From positions 62,001 through 126,000 of the forward strand of contig CAYPIY010000009.1 in assembly GCA_964410965.1 (NCBI GenBank): 64,000 nt of DNA. Direction: 5' to 3'. The translations under genes were made by a program, and so were the position numbers. The notes below the pieces were generated by a model. It saw only the letters and a list, made by a program, of their open reading frames with translations. It had not been told where the DNA came from and did no database searches. The DNA comes from JBBIRG01 sp964410965 (GTDB lineage Bacteria > CLD3 > SB21 > JBBIRG01). This document shows, piece after piece, positions 44,092 to 52,637 of the stretch (positions within the stretch are counted from its first letter, which is position 1; every line of letters begins with the position of its first letter).

Positions 44092-45255
44092 TTATCGTAA
44101 ATAATTTCTGATAACCTGATCGGTTTCATAACGGGTCCGGAAAGAAAGGGATCGGGATTCGATTTGAATGATTTCCCTGCTTAACGCGCTGAACATGGAA
44201 AAAACCGATACCGCGTCAGATAATCCCGGCCCTCGCTCCTGTCCGTATTTCGTCATGAGAGAAGACAAAACCTGAATGCCCCTGCGGCTTACAATCAGCA
44301 ATCCGGGTTCATCAGAAGATATTCCGCTTGAAACCATTGCAACCTCTCCGGTTTTTATCTCCTGCAGTGATAATTCATATGATCCGACAAGATGCCGGTA
44401 GCTGATTACAGATTCATTCACTTCAAGCATGTGATGCCCGAAAAGGTTAAAAAGAAATATGCTCAGCATAACCGTATCCACAGCCAATATAAGCAAAGCC
44501 ATAATGATGCGCCTGAATTTCGACGGAAAAGGAGCTTTGAAAACAATCACATTGAAGCCGATGATAACCAGTCCCAGAAAAATCAACTTCCATGAGGATC
44601 CGTATTCATTCCACTTCATCGTCATTCCCGGTCCTGACCGAGAAAACGCGGATTCTTGCTTTTGAAGAATGGTATCATTCCTGTTTTGAATCCCCTGAAA
44701 AAATCGCGCCGTATCTGTTGTGGAAAAAGGCATTCCGGTAAAAGAAGAAAGGGATTCGGCGTCCCGTATTATGGATGATCTGTCGGCGGAACCGGACAAA
44801 AGGAAAAACCCTCCGTTATTCCTGAGTAAGTACAATCCGGTCTCAGCGCTTTTATTATTATTTTCAAATGAGGACTGTGACAGCAATAATCCGTATTTTG
44901 GCTGAACAATGAACCCTGACAATTCCCCGAAGGGTATGCGGGTTTCCCGGGCATCATCCCCGTTCTGCTCTTCAATGATCATGGAGGATTGCGATCTGTC
45001 AAAGATAATCCGTTCGGGCCCGTCGGACAGCATAAACAGAAAACCTCCCGAAGAAAAAACAAGTCCGAATCCCAGCAGAACATAATGAAGGTTCTGCGGA
45101 ACAGACGTCAGCGTTTTTAGTCTGGCTAAAATAAATATTCCGATGCCCAGTAGACCGATTATAACAAATACCCACAGAAACAAATCATTGCCGGCGGGCG
45201 TCATGACGATCTGTCCGGTGTTCATATCCTTTATCTGAAATCCCTCCATCATCAA
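44092..45255 (-). CDS. Multi-TM hypothetical membrane protein
   Basis: A 387-residue protein with two TM pairs: about 27-45 and 52-73, then 220-240 and 248-270. Between and after them are soluble beta-rich parts (SMIIEEQNGDDARETRIPFG, GLLLSQSSFENNNKS, ISYRHLVGSYELSLQEIKTG) that look like a PH-like or similar small beta domain repeated twice. I do not recognise the family. It lies nine bases after the NicO-like transporter and 29 before the winged-helix pair. Confidence 0.65.
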   Translation of the reverse strand: MMMEGFQIKDMNTGQIVMTPAGNDLFLWVFVIIGLLGIGIFILARLKTLTSVPQNLHYVLLGFGLVFSSGGFLFMLSDGPERIIFDRSQSSMIIEEQNGDDARETRIPFGELSGFIVQPKYGLLLSQSSFENNNKSAETGLYLLRNNGGFFLLSGSADRSSIIRDAESLSSFTGMPFSTTDTARFFQGIQNRNDTILQKQESAFSRSGPGMTMKWNEYGSSWKLIFLGLVIIGFNVIVFKAPFPSKFRRIIMALLILAVDTVMLSIFLFNLFGHHMLEVNESVISYRHLVGSYELSLQEIKTGEVAMVSSGISSDEPGLLIVSRRGIQVLSSLMTKYGQERGPGLSDAVSVFSMFSALSREIIQIESRSLSFRTRYETDQVIRNYLR

Positions 45256-45264
45256 TCCATAACA

Positions 45265-45978
45265 TCAAAGTCCGAGAAATAATATGGCGCAGCCGCACAA
45301 CGCGATGGTTCCGCCGGCCAAAACGTGAGTGTACCGTTCAAGCAGTTTAATTTTCAGGAAACTTAATCCATAAATCGCCGTCAAAACCATGATTTGCATC
45401 GTCAGGAGGGTCGTAACCGAAAAAACCATTGCGACCAGGATCATTCCAGCGGTGCTTTCCTGAGCGGCGGGATACATCAGTATCGGAATCAGGGGTTCGC
45501 AGGGGCCAAAAACAAAAATCGTGAACAACACCCAGGGTGTGATATTCATGCTTCCTTCGACGGTATGCAGATGGGCGTGATGAACATCATGCGCGTGAGT
45601 ATGAACGTGCGCTTCGCCGCCGTGGTGAACATGGTTATGCGTATGAGCTTTGTTTCGAATGAGTCTGTGAATGCCCCAGATCATATACGCGAGTCCGAAC
45701 GAAAATAAAAGCCACGCGGCAATATCCCCCCTCACGGATTCAGCGTCCTCAAGGTGAAAAACTGCGATCCCCAAGGCTACACCGGCCAGGCCGAGAACGA
45801 CCGAACTCAGGACGTGCCCGAGTCCGCTTAAAAAAGTAATCCAGATTGTTTTTATCCTGCTCCATTTTTGGGCCTGACTCATCATGACAAACGGAAGATA
45901 GTGGTCCGGACCCAAAACCGTATGGATAAAACCCAGTCCCGCAGCCGTCGCTGTCAGAGCGTATATTTCATCAGACAT
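45265..45978 (-). CDS. NicO/UreH-like metal transporter with His-rich loop
   Basis: A 237-residue membrane protein with about six helices. It has GFIHTVLGPDHYLPF (H19, D25, H26) in TM1, a cytosolic or periplasmic loop with 13 histidines in 27 residues (112-138), and VFGPCEPLIPIL. These mark the NicO/high-affinity nickel transport superfamily (including UreH/SulP-like exporters). It probably moves nickel or cobalt. It is the first gene of the minus-strand run; a perfect inverted repeat lies in its upstream region (46116-46137), which suggests metal-responsive control. Confidence 0.82.
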   Translation of the reverse strand: MSDEIYALTATAAGLGFIHTVLGPDHYLPFVMMSQAQKWSRIKTIWITFLSGLGHVLSSVVLGLAGVALGIAVFHLEDAESVRGDIAAWLLFSFGLAYMIWGIHRLIRNKAHTHNHVHHGGEAHVHTHAHDVHHAHLHTVEGSMNITPWVLFTIFVFGPCEPLIPILMYPAAQESTAGMILVAMVFSVTTLLTMQIMVLTAIYGLSFLKIKLLERYTHVLAGGTIALCGCAILFLGL

Positions 45979-46016
45979 ATTTCCTTGTCCAGTCGGATAA
46001 GAATCACATTGCTTTC

Positions 46017-46030
46017 CGGCAATGATACTT
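46017..46030 (+). repeat. 14-base direct repeat copy (CGGCAATGATACTT)
   Basis: An exact second copy of this 14-mer lies at 46123-46136, where it is half of an inverted repeat. The first copy sits 39 bases upstream of the NicO-like start. Confidence 0.7.
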
Positions 46031-46115
46031 ATATTTCATAAATTTTCCAAATGAATTATTCCTGGACAGCGACGCATTGAATAACCGGTGCATTGGATGA
46101 GATAGAATGGATATT

Positions 46116-46137
46116 AAAGTATCGGCAATGATACTTT
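46116..46137. promoter_or_regulatory. Candidate operator: 8-bp inverted repeat AAAGTATC-N6-GATACTTT
   Basis: A perfect palindrome (46116-46123 with 46130-46137, six-base centre GGCAAT) lies in the 346-base divergent spacer between the NicO-like gene and rpmE. Its right half recurs at 46017-46030. Probably a repressor site; the regulator is unknown. Apart from this and the rpmE promoter, nothing is recognised in 45979-46324. Confidence 0.5.
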
Positions 46138-46240
46138 GTCAAACATATTCATTCTTTATCCGGAAAACAGCCTTAAACGACATCCGGTTTTGGGTCATTG
46201 ACCGTTCAAATCATGTCACAAATATTTTTACAAATAATTA

Positions 46241-46269
46241 TTGATATTTATCATTCAGTTTATTATATA
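46241..46269 (+). promoter_or_regulatory. Sigma-70-type promoter of rpmE
   Basis: TTGATA (46241-46246), a 17-base spacer and TATATA (46264-46269) lie 55 bases before the rpmE ATG. Confidence 0.55.
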
Positions 46270-46324
46270 TTGATCTTGAGTTGTTTTGTATTGTTTTTAT
46301 CATTTTTTCCGATAAGGAGTTATC

Positions 46325-46558
46325 ATGAAAGAAGGAATTCACCCGACGTACCCGATGTCTACGGTGACTTGTTCCTGCGGCAACACGTTCCGGACCCGTT
46401 CAACGAGCGGCGATATACGAATCGAGCTCTGCTCTAACTGCCACCCGTTCTATACAGGAACGCAGAAACTGATCGATACGGCAGGACGCGTCGAGAAATA
46501 CAACAAGAAATTCGCGAAATACAAAGGAACCCAGGATTCCAAAACTTCGCAAGAATAA
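46325..46558 (+). CDS. rpmE: 50S ribosomal protein L31, zinc-binding type
   Basis: A 77-residue L31. It has HPTYPMSTVTCSCGNTF, TSGDIRIELCSNCHPFYTG and TAGRVEKYNKKF. The CSCG and CSNC cysteines mark the zinc-binding (C+) form. AAGGAG precedes the ATG. It has its own promoter and a terminator behind it and precedes prfA, a common order. Confidence 0.97.
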   Translation: MKEGIHPTYPMSTVTCSCGNTFRTRSTSGDIRIELCSNCHPFYTGTQKLIDTAGRVEKYNKKFAKYKGTQDSKTSQE

Positions 46559-46577
46559 CTGGTCTTGTTTAACAAAT

Positions 46578-46610
46578 AAGGAATGTGACCCTGTCATGTT
46601 CCTTTTTTTT
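46578..46610 (+). terminator. Rho-independent terminator of rpmE
   Basis: A 12-bp stem (46578-46589 with 46593-46604, two G-U pairs), a 3-base loop and a run of T's to 46610. Its position also argues that prfA starts later than 46585. Confidence 0.8.
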
Positions 46611-46635
46611 ATTTTATACCCATGACAAAAGCGCC

Positions 46636-47709
46636 ATGATTGAGCAACTTGAAAAAATGAAAAAACGCTTTGAGGAGATCACGGAATCCATGTATCAGCC
46701 GGAAGTCGTGAACAACCAGGAGACGCTGAAAAACCTGAACAAGGAACGCCGTGGACTCGAACCGATCGTTGAAAAATACACGGAATACAGCCACATCCTC
46801 CGGAGCATCGACGGCGACAGGGACATCCTTTACAATTCTGACGATCAGGACCTCAGGGCCATGGCCAAGGCTGAACTGGACGATCTCGAACAGAAAAAAA
46901 ACCTTGTAGAGGAACAATTGAAAGTTCTGCTGATCCCGAAGGATCCTCTGGACGACGGTGATTGTATCATGGAAATCAGGGCGGGCACGGGAGGCGACGA
47001 AGCGGGTATTTTCGCCGGCGACTTATTCGGCATGTACCGGCAGTATGTTGAATCGCAGAAATGGAAAATCGAAATCATCGATTTCACCGAAGCCAACATG
47101 GGAGGATTCAAGGAAATTGTTTTTGAGGTTCAGGGTTTCGGGGCGTACGGCATGCTGAAATTTGAAAGCGGCGTACACCGCGTCCAAAGGGTCCCCAAAA
47201 CAGAAACGCAGGGACGGGTTCATACTTCCGCATCGTCGGTGGCCGTTCTGCCTGTCGTTGACGCGGTTGAAAAAGACGATATCGTGATCAGCCCCAATGA
47301 CCTTCGCATCGACATCTACCGTGCCGGCGGCAAGGGCGGACAGAATGTCAACAAGGTCGAAACGGCTGTCCGCCTCACGCATATCCCGACCGGCATCGTC
47401 GTCCAGTGCCAGGAAGAGCGTTCCCAGCTGAAAAACCGGGATAAGGCGATGAAAGTCATGAAATCGAGGTTGTTCGAAAAGCGGAAATCGGAACAGGAAT
47501 CCAAAATCGCTTCCCAGCGGAAATCCATGGTGGGTTCAGGAGACCGAAGCGAAAAAATCCGCACCTATAATTACCCGCAGAACCGCCTCACTGACCACCG
47601 CATCGGTCTCACGCTGTACAATCTGGAATCGGTCATGACAGGTCAGATCGGCGAAATTATCGAAAAACTGCATCTCGCCGAAAATGAAATGCGATTGAAG
47701 AACAATTAA
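46636..47709 (+). CDS. prfA: Peptide chain release factor 1
   Basis: A 357-residue RF1 starting at the ATG at 46636 (MIEQLEKMKKRFEEI). An upstream in-frame ATG at 46585 is in the rpmE terminator and adds 17 unconserved residues. The peptidyl-hydrolase GGQ motif is at 234-236 (YRAGGKGGQNVNKVE). Conserved flanks include EIRAGTGGDEAGIFAGDL, SGVHRVQRVPKTETQGRVHT, and EERSQLKNRDKAM. It ends translation at UAA and UAG. The usual partner prmC is absent downstream. Confidence 0.96.
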   Translation: MIEQLEKMKKRFEEITESMYQPEVVNNQETLKNLNKERRGLEPIVEKYTEYSHILRSIDGDRDILYNSDDQDLRAMAKAELDDLEQKKNLVEEQLKVLLIPKDPLDDGDCIMEIRAGTGGDEAGIFAGDLFGMYRQYVESQKWKIEIIDFTEANMGGFKEIVFEVQGFGAYGMLKFESGVHRVQRVPKTETQGRVHTSASSVAVLPVVDAVEKDDIVISPNDLRIDIYRAGGKGGQNVNKVETAVRLTHIPTGIVVQCQEERSQLKNRDKAMKVMKSRLFEKRKSEQESKIASQRKSMVGSGDRSEKIRTYNYPQNRLTDHRIGLTLYNLESVMTGQIGEIIEKLHLAENEMRLKNN

Positions 47710-47831
47710 ACTTTACTTTAATACCCTATGTAACCCTCCGGGGTGCGTATTTTCCAATGCGGCTTTTACGGGATTGCATGTATCCCATGTTTCGCTGAAA
47801 AAATGAAATATTGATCATACGGTTTTTAAGC

Positions 47832-47860
47832 TTGATAATATCAAAATATATCTATACATT
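47832..47860 (+). promoter_or_regulatory. Candidate promoter for uppS-bamA, with embedded palindrome
   Basis: TTGATA (47832-47837), a 17-base spacer and TACATT (47855-47860). The -35 element is part of a perfect 13-base palindrome (47832-47844, TTGATA-A-TATCAA). Confidence 0.4.
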
Positions 47861-47932
47861 TTTTTTTGTTTTAGTTATTACTAGTATTAGTTGAATGAAT
47901 TGACTGAACTGTTCCGGTAATTTCTTGTTCCT

Positions 47933-48745
47933 ATGAAAAAGAAGCTCTCAAAAAAAGAACTCCAATCCCTGCTTGAGGCGATCATCGCCGCTGGAAATCT
48001 CCCCCGTCATGTAGCGATTATCATGGACGGCAACGGCCGCTGGGCAAAAGATAGGGGTTTACCCAGGGTAGCGGGCCATTCCGGCGGCGTGGAATCGGTA
48101 CGGGAAGTCGTCGAGGGCTGCGGTGAAATCGGAGTGGAAGTCCTGACCCTGTACGCGTTCAGCCAGGAAAACTGGAAACGCCCGGCCTGGGAAGTTTCCG
48201 CGCTTATGAAACTGCTGATGCGAACCATCCACAACGAGCTGGAAAACCTGAACAAGAAAAACGTCAGGCTGACCACGATCGGCCATATTGAGCATCTCCC
48301 GCAGGAAACCTACAAACAACTTGTCCAGGCGGTGGAATCCACACGTAACAATACCGGTTTTCATCTCAACCTTGCCCTGAGTTACAGCGCCAGAACAGAA
48401 ATCCTGGATGCCGTGCGGTCCGTAATCGCCGATGTCCAGAAGAAAAAAATATCCCCCGGTGAAATCGACGACCAGGTATTCAACCGGTATTTGTACACGC
48501 ATGACCTCCCCGAACCGGACCTTCTGATCCGCACCAGCGGTGAATACAGGATCAGCAATTTCCTTCTGTGGCAGATCGCCTATGCCGAACTGTACGTGAC
48601 GGATACCTACTGGCCCGATTTCAGAAAACAGCACCTGTTTGAGGCGATTATGGACTATCAGAAACGCGAAAGACGATTCGGAAAAGTCAGCGAACAACTG
48701 GAACAAAACAAGAAAACCAGCGATGCCGGGAAAATCAGTAAGTAA
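47933..48745 (+). CDS. uppS: Isoprenyl transferase (undecaprenyl diphosphate synthase)
   Basis: A 270-residue cis-prenyltransferase. Signatures are AIIMDGNGRWAKDRGLPRVA (catalytic D32), LTLYAFSQENWKRP, and the C-terminal EPDLLIRTSGEYRISNFLLW with AYAELYVTD. It makes the lipid carrier for peptidoglycan and LPS sugars. It leads a run of cell-envelope genes (bamA, two skp-like genes, lpxD). The spacing to bamA is 82 bases. Confidence 0.95.
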   Translation: MKKKLSKKELQSLLEAIIAAGNLPRHVAIIMDGNGRWAKDRGLPRVAGHSGGVESVREVVEGCGEIGVEVLTLYAFSQENWKRPAWEVSALMKLLMRTIHNELENLNKKNVRLTTIGHIEHLPQETYKQLVQAVESTRNNTGFHLNLALSYSARTEILDAVRSVIADVQKKKISPGEIDDQVFNRYLYTHDLPEPDLLIRTSGEYRISNFLLWQIAYAELYVTDTYWPDFRKQHLFEAIMDYQKRERRFGKVSEQLEQNKKTSDAGKISK

Positions 48746-48827
48746 TTTTTTAAAACGATCAGTTTACCTGTTCCCCTATAAACCATATTCATCCTTAGTA
48801 AGTAATAAAGGATATTGACCAGGCTAC

Positions 48828-51287
48828 ATGAAATTTAAAATCCTCCCGATTTCCTCTCCCCTGTGGTTCCTTATTCTAATGCTTTTCACGATGCACCCGG
48901 TCCGCGGACTTCTGTCACAGACGTCCTCTGCAGCCAAGCCCGTGATCGCTTCCATAAAGGTTCAGGGCAACATCAAATCCGACGCTGACCTGATTATCAT
49001 TGCCAGCGGTCTTTCCGAGGGACAGAAACTCAGCTCGGATGACATTGCGAAAGCCATCCAGAATCTGTGGGAAATGAAAGTATTCAGGAACATTGAAATT
49101 GCCGGAATGCAGACGAATGAGGGGCTTGCCCTGACCATCCTCGTGACGGAATACCCCAGGCTGGAATCACTGGAAATCACCGGTTTCGACGACGTCGAGG
49201 AAAAAGACATCCGAAGCCAGGTCGGCCTGTTCGTCAACCAGACGGTCAGCCCGCAGCATATCAAGCGCGCCTCGGAACGCATCCGGCGGGTTTACTCATC
49301 CAAAGGCTACCTGAATGCGGACGTACAGATCAAATCCTACACGTCCGAAGCCGACAGCGGAAAGCTCATCCTGAAAATCAAAATCGACGAAGGCCAAAAA
49401 GTTAAAATCAAATCGATCGCGTTCCATGACAATGACGCTTTTTCCGACAACCAACTTCGGCAGACCTTCAAGGAAACCCATTCCCAGATTTCCTACTTCA
49501 AATGGAAACAAAACGGAAGGGGTGCACGAAAACAGGTATTCGTCCTTGAGGATACCCTGCATAAGCCCGCTTATTTCAAATGGCACAAACGCGGGGAGTT
49601 TGACGAAAAAAAATACAGGGAAGACCTGGCCAATTTGGTTTCATTCTATAAAACCAACGGATACCGGGATGCCCAGGTTGTCAAGGATACCAATTATTTC
49701 GGAAAAAATAATCGTGACCTGTTCGTAGATATCTGGGTGGAAGAAGGCGTCAAATATTACATCGGCGATATCGACTGGAGCGGGAACACACTGTTTTCGA
49801 ACAAAGAACTCACCGCTGCGCTCGGTTTCGAACGGGGCGATGTATTCAACCAGGAGAAATACGACCGCTCGATGCAGGAAAAAGTGAATGCCCTCTACTA
49901 TGACCAGGGTTACATTTACGCACAGATCGTGCCGATCGAGAAAGCAATTGCCAAGGACACGCTTGACATCGATTTCATGATCACGGAAGGAAATCCCGTC
50001 ACCATCGAACGTGTGGATATCAAAAACAATACGAAAACCAAGGAAAAAGTGATCCGCCGCGAAGTAGTTTCTTTTCCGGGTGAAACGTTCAGCCGGGAGG
50101 CTCTGATCCGGACCCAGCGGAACCTGATGGTACTGAATTATTTTGAAAATGTTCTACCCGACGTTCAGCCGGTCGGACAGGATAAAGTCAACGTCGTAAT
50201 CACCGTATCCGAAAAACCGACGGATACCGCGAACATGGCGATCGGGTACAGCGCACAGGACGGTTTTGTAGGTTCCGTTGGCGTTGCTTTCAATAATTTT
50301 CTCGGCAACGGACAACAAGTTTCGATGAATGCTCAGCTGGGCGGCCTGGGATACAGGGTGTTTTCAGTCGGGTTCTCGGAACCCTATCTTTTCGGAACGC
50401 GGACCTCGTTCGGGTCGTCTTTATATTACTCGTTTGACGGAGACCGTCGCGCACAGTATCTCGGATACAAGAGCCGAAGTTACGGCGGCACGCTGAGTTT
50501 CGGCCGGCGCCTGAAGTGGCCTGATGATTTCTTTTCGGTCAACTTTCAGGTCGGGTACGCCAATTCCTCTCTGCGGCCTTACACCAGCGACCTGTATCCC
50601 CAGTTTACCTACGGCGTCCAGCAGACCGTCAGTTTAACCCAGATCATACAGCGCGACAGCCGCGACGCGGCCGAATTTCCAAAAAGCGGATCAGTCTATA
50701 CCTGGACTTCGGACTTGGGCCTCGTAAAATTTGACACCACCGGATATAATAACGTCATCACTCAGTTGCCGAAAAACTACATGCGGTTCTCGTTCCGGGG
50801 ACAGAATTACATACCTATGCTCTGGACGCTGGTTCTGTATTCGGATTTCATGTTCGGTTATGTGCGTTCATTCGAGAAGTCGTCCAATATATATGACATC
50901 CCTCACCTGGAACGTTTTTATATGGGCGGCGGTGCGCTTGACATCGGATCAATCCAGCTCCGTGGGTACGGCAACCGTGCCATCGGTCCGCGCATCGGGT
51001 CCTATGCTGCCGGCGGAACCACCATGTTCAAATATTCCGCCGAAGTCCGGCTGCCGGTGATCCCTAACCCGACCATGTACCTTTTGACATTCTTCGAGGC
51101 CGGAAATGTTTTCCAGTCCCTCCAGACCTCCGATCCCTTTGACGTTAAACGGTCCTGGGGGTTCGGTTTCCGTCTTTTCATGCCTATGGTCGGCATCATG
51201 GGGCTTGATATCGGCTACGGCATCGATAAAACCAATAAACGCATCGGCTACCCGAAGTATCACTTCCAGCTGGGCCAGATGTTTTAA
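48828..51287 (+). CDS. bamA: Outer-membrane assembly factor BamA
   Basis: An 819-residue Omp85-family protein. A signal peptide covers about 1-35. POTRA domains fill about 40-460 (IASIKVQGNIKSDADLIIIA, LESLEITGFDDVEEKDIRSQ, IGDIDWSGNTLFSNKELTAA, TIERVDIKNNTKTKEKVIRR); there seem to be the usual five. The C-terminal barrel (about 470-819) contains the membrane strands, with IQLRGYGNRAIGPRIGSYAA in the L6 region and a terminal phenylalanine. It folds outer-membrane proteins. It is directly upstream of two OmpH/Skp-like genes. Confidence 0.96.
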   Translation: MKFKILPISSPLWFLILMLFTMHPVRGLLSQTSSAAKPVIASIKVQGNIKSDADLIIIASGLSEGQKLSSDDIAKAIQNLWEMKVFRNIEIAGMQTNEGLALTILVTEYPRLESLEITGFDDVEEKDIRSQVGLFVNQTVSPQHIKRASERIRRVYSSKGYLNADVQIKSYTSEADSGKLILKIKIDEGQKVKIKSIAFHDNDAFSDNQLRQTFKETHSQISYFKWKQNGRGARKQVFVLEDTLHKPAYFKWHKRGEFDEKKYREDLANLVSFYKTNGYRDAQVVKDTNYFGKNNRDLFVDIWVEEGVKYYIGDIDWSGNTLFSNKELTAALGFERGDVFNQEKYDRSMQEKVNALYYDQGYIYAQIVPIEKAIAKDTLDIDFMITEGNPVTIERVDIKNNTKTKEKVIRREVVSFPGETFSREALIRTQRNLMVLNYFENVLPDVQPVGQDKVNVVITVSEKPTDTANMAIGYSAQDGFVGSVGVAFNNFLGNGQQVSMNAQLGGLGYRVFSVGFSEPYLFGTRTSFGSSLYYSFDGDRRAQYLGYKSRSYGGTLSFGRRLKWPDDFFSVNFQVGYANSSLRPYTSDLYPQFTYGVQQTVSLTQIIQRDSRDAAEFPKSGSVYTWTSDLGLVKFDTTGYNNVITQLPKNYMRFSFRGQNYIPMLWTLVLYSDFMFGYVRSFEKSSNIYDIPHLERFYMGGGALDIGSIQLRGYGNRAIGPRIGSYAAGGTTMFKYSAEVRLPVIPNPTMYLLTFFEAGNVFQSLQTSDPFDVKRSWGFGFRLFMPMVGIMGLDIGYGIDKTNKRIGYPKYHFQLGQMF

Positions 51288-51301
51288 ACACCGGGGTTTG
51301 T

Positions 51302-51946
51302 ATGAATTATTCTTGGTATCTCATCCTGCTCATCGCGCTGGTCTGTTTCGCACCGGAACCAACTCACGCCCAGAAAACGGGTTATGTGGATTTTCAGTAC
51401 CTGATCTCCCAGGTTCAGGCCACTCAGGACATACAGGCGGAACTGGAGCGCCTTTCACGTCAATGGACCCAGCAGATCGACAACATGAAAGACACCATCG
51501 AAAACCTGGAAAAAGAACTTGAAACCATCAGCATCGCCCTTTCCAAAACCAGCCGGGACATGCTCGTTAAAAACATCGGGGAACGAAAACAGAAACTGAC
51601 TCTCTTCCAGGAACAAAAATTCTCGCCCGTCAGCGGAGACTTGTATAAAAAACAGCAGGAACTTCTTCAGCCGCTGATCGACAAGATCAAGAAGTCGATC
51701 GACAACGTCCGTCTGAAGCAAAAATACGACGTCATATTTGACATCTCCGCGGGCAATCCCGTATCTATCGACCGCAAATATGACCTGACGACAATGGTCA
51801 TCGAAGAATTCAGTTCGCAGGGATTAACCCTGAAAGGACAATCCGGACAGCAAAAAACCGACCAGTCCACCGGAAAAGAAGAAGGAAAGGAAACCAAAAC
51901 AGATGATTCTACCGGAAAAGATGACCCGAATAAAGATAAAAAATAA
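51302..51946 (+). CDS. OmpH/Skp-family periplasmic chaperone, copy 1
   Basis: A 214-residue protein with a signal peptide (1-23, ending THAQ). GYVDFQYLISQVQATQDIQA opens an OmpH/Skp-type fold: a small beta core and a long coiled coil (about 45-130: LERLSRQWTQQIDNMKDTIE). The core closes with DVIFDISAGNPVSIDRKYDL. It would hold unfolded outer-membrane proteins for BamA. The C-terminal ~30 residues (Thr/Asp/Lys rich) extend beyond Skp. It starts 14 bases after bamA. Confidence 0.88.
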   Translation: MNYSWYLILLIALVCFAPEPTHAQKTGYVDFQYLISQVQATQDIQAELERLSRQWTQQIDNMKDTIENLEKELETISIALSKTSRDMLVKNIGERKQKLTLFQEQKFSPVSGDLYKKQQELLQPLIDKIKKSIDNVRLKQKYDVIFDISAGNPVSIDRKYDLTTMVIEEFSSQGLTLKGQSGQQKTDQSTGKEEGKETKTDDSTGKDDPNKDKK

Positions 51947-51997
51947 ATTTACGTATATCATAAAAAACGAATCAATAGATTAAAAAGGAGTTACACT

Positions 51998-52576
51998 GTG
52001 AAAACAATTCAAATCATGACGAACGCACTTGCCCTGACGGTTCTTTTCTGCCTGACCGCTTTCGCCACCCTGTCTGCTCAGTCCAGAATCGGTTATGTGG
52101 ATTCCCAGAAAATCCTGGGTTCCCTGAAAGAAACGCAGACCGTTCAGAGCACCCTGCAGGCCGAGCAGGAAAAAATGTATAAAAAGCTTCAGTACATGCA
52201 GGATTCCCTGCAGGACGCACAGGAAGATTATGTCAAGAACATCAAGGACAACCTGATGATCAAGGACGGGGCGAAAAAGGCCATAGAAAAAGGGCTCGAG
52301 GACCTGGCCTATCAGATCCAGACCTCCCAGCAAAAATTCCAGGAAGACCTCCGCAAGCTGTATGATGACCTGATGCAACCGATCTTCGAAAAGGTCCGTA
52401 AAGCCGTAGATAATGTACGCAAAACCGAAGGGATGGATTTTGTGCTTGACGGATCCTCCCAGATCATTCTGGCCGCTGATAACAAGTACGAACTGACCCA
52501 GAAAGTGCTTGATGAACTTGTTAAAACAGCCGACCTGAAGGATACGGGTAAAAAGGAAATTAAGGATAAAAAGTAA
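51998..52576 (+). CDS. OmpH/Skp-family periplasmic chaperone, copy 2
   Basis: A 192-residue paralog of the preceding gene, starting at GTG (51998) with AAGGAG nine bases upstream. Signal peptide about 1-28. RIGYVDSQKILGSLKETQTV, a coiled coil (about 50-125), then MDFVLDGSSQIILAADNKYE and a Lys-rich tail. It lies 51 bases after copy 1. A strong terminator follows. Confidence 0.88.
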   Translation: MKTIQIMTNALALTVLFCLTAFATLSAQSRIGYVDSQKILGSLKETQTVQSTLQAEQEKMYKKLQYMQDSLQDAQEDYVKNIKDNLMIKDGAKKAIEKGLEDLAYQIQTSQQKFQEDLRKLYDDLMQPIFEKVRKAVDNVRKTEGMDFVLDGSSQIILAADNKYELTQKVLDELVKTADLKDTGKKEIKDKK

Positions 52577-52597
52577 CCCAATCAGCACTCCACAAAT

Positions 52598-52628
52598 GGA
52601 AACCCGAATACGGGTTTCCTTTTTTTTT
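52598..52628 (+). terminator. Rho-independent terminator behind skp copy 2
   Basis: A 9-bp perfect stem (52598-52606 with 52611-52619), a 4-base loop AATA and a nine-T run. The open frame before lpxD begins inside this hairpin, which supports the later start. Confidence 0.85.
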
Positions 52629-52637
52629 AGGTACGCC

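Noticed and set aside
46585..46635. In-frame N-terminal extension of prfA
   Set aside because: It lies in the rpmE terminator and lacks similarity to RF1; the ATG at 46636 begins the conserved protein.
52596..52637. 14-codon N-terminal extension of lpxD
   Set aside because: The ATG is inside a terminator hairpin.
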